Origin: Candidatus Bathyarchaeota archaeon
Lineage (GTDB): Archaea; Thermoproteota; Bathyarchaeia; TCS64
Length of the DNA: 6,144 nucleotides
NCBI GenBank assembly: GCA_016934355.1
Contig: JAFGTA010000014.1
Span: forward strand, 1 to 6,144
Reading direction: 5' to 3'
Positions 5,677 through 6,144 of the stretch are shown here, piece by piece (position 1 is the first letter of the stretch; the number at the start of each line of letters is the position of its first letter). Position numbers and translations under genes: made by a program. The notes beneath the pieces are model-generated. The model was not told the origin of the DNA. It ran no database searches and was given only the letters and a program-made list of their open reading frames with translations.

Positions 5677-6144
5677 CCCCTCAGGGCCTCAGACACCCTG
5701 CCGATTATTGTTTCAGTGTCCCTTTCCTCGGCGAGCATCAGGCCACGGAAGCTGGTGACGTTGATCACTAGGTGGGTTCCCTCGGCGGACGCCCAGATCG
5801 AGGGGTCGCCCGCCATCAGCGTCTTGACGACCTCGTCCACCTGCCCGGGCGCCCTGTCGAGGACGAGGTGCAGCGATATCCTGCCTGGCTCCTCGGGTAC
5901 AGTACCGACATCGTAGAGCTTGGTCTTGACGCCTGGTATCCTCTCCCACGCCTCGGCCATCCTACCAGCCTTCTCCCTCGCCTCGCTGAACACAGCCTCG
6001 TAGTCCCGCTCAAGGTGCTCCTCCAGCGACGCGACGGCTCCCGCGATGGAGCTTCTGTCCATCTTGTAGCCGCGGAAGACGCTGCCATGCATCTTCCCGG
6101 GCTCGGCTTCGAGGAACAGCTTGCCCCCGGGCCCTCCCTCCTGC
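5673..6144 (-). CDS. Probable SelA-like PLP-dependent enzyme, C-terminal part (5' partial)
   Basis: The minus-strand frame is open from the window edge (first full codon 6143-6141) to TAG at 5675-5673, giving 156 residues; the start lies outside. Met at 6092 is internal, since 17 coding-like codons precede it (QEGGPGGKLFLEAEPGK). The segment GYKMDRSSIAGAVASLEEHL resembles the region after the PLP lysine in SelA-like enzymes (selenocysteine synthase relatives, DgaE and the archaeal MJ0158 group), where R-x-(M/L)-K/R-V-x-K is followed by a long helix. The late block AGDPSIWASAEGTHLVINV followed by ETIIGRVSEAL fits the small C-terminal domain (GDPxI, then a strand and a terminal helix). The PLP lysine is not in the window. 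The substrate is unknown; lyase or racemase-type amino-acid chemistry is plausible. It converges on the DUF917 gene, and the pair may share a metabolic role. Confidence 0.7.
   Translation of the reverse strand, partial: QEGGPGGKLFLEAEPGKMHGSVFRGYKMDRSSIAGAVASLEEHLERDYEAVFSEAREKAGRMAEAWERIPGVKTKLYDVGTVPEEPGRISLHLVLDRAPGQVDEVVKTLMAGDPSIWASAEGTHLVINVTSFRGLMLAEERDTETIIGRVSEALRG

Noticed and set aside
1..6144. Mobile element or defence system
   Set aside because: No transposase, integrase, terminal inverted repeats, nuclease or toxin-antitoxin genes are recognisable; all complete genes look metabolic.

Overview
The window looks archaeal. Protein-coding DNA is GC-rich, with frequent AGG (Arg) and ATA (Ile) codons and GTG/TTG starts. 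Gene ends are followed by plain T-rich tracts rather than hairpin-plus-U terminators, and short TATA-like boxes sit about 25-35 nt upstream of some starts. The main operon encodes a multi-subunit 2-oxoacid:ferredoxin oxidoreductase (POR/VOR type). The lineage cannot be fixed from this window; a TACK-type or other anaerobic archaeon is a guess.

Layout. (1) Bases 1-290 are the 3' end of a gene for an oxidoreductase whose last 95 residues align without gaps to the C-terminus of the complete enzyme at 1574-3673. (2) Bases 291-723 are an AT-rich intergenic region with a T-tract, a 15-bp palindrome, A-tract repeats and a larger inverted repeat. (3) Bases 724-3673 are a tight three-gene operon: gamma subunit, delta subunit (2x[4Fe-4S] ferredoxin), then one 699-residue chain in which the alpha and beta subunits are fused in frame. 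(4) After a T-tract and a 143-152 nt spacer, 3826-4551 encodes a class I SAM-dependent methyltransferase. (5) Bases 4609-5676 encode a DUF917 (S-methyl-thiohydantoin desulfurase-like) protein with a TTG start. (6) Bases 5673-6144 on the minus strand hold the 3' part of a probable SelA-like PLP-dependent enzyme, which converges on the DUF917 gene so that the two stop codons overlap in one CTAG.

How they work together. Gamma, delta and alpha-beta should assemble into an enzyme that oxidatively decarboxylates a 2-oxoacid to an acyl-CoA and passes electrons through three [4Fe-4S] clusters (one in beta, two in delta) to ferredoxin. The alpha segment near the substrate pocket departs from the usual pyruvate-enzyme pattern, and a second close paralogue lies directly upstream. 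The locus may therefore hold two related enzymes with different 2-oxoacid preferences. The DUF917 and PLP-enzyme genes hint at amino-acid or cyclic-amide metabolism nearby, but no direct link to the oxidoreductase is visible. I see no CRISPR array, transposon, tRNA, rRNA or recognisable defence system. The most unusual items are the alpha-beta fusion lacking gamma and delta in the chain, its tandem paralogue, and the altered alpha motif.
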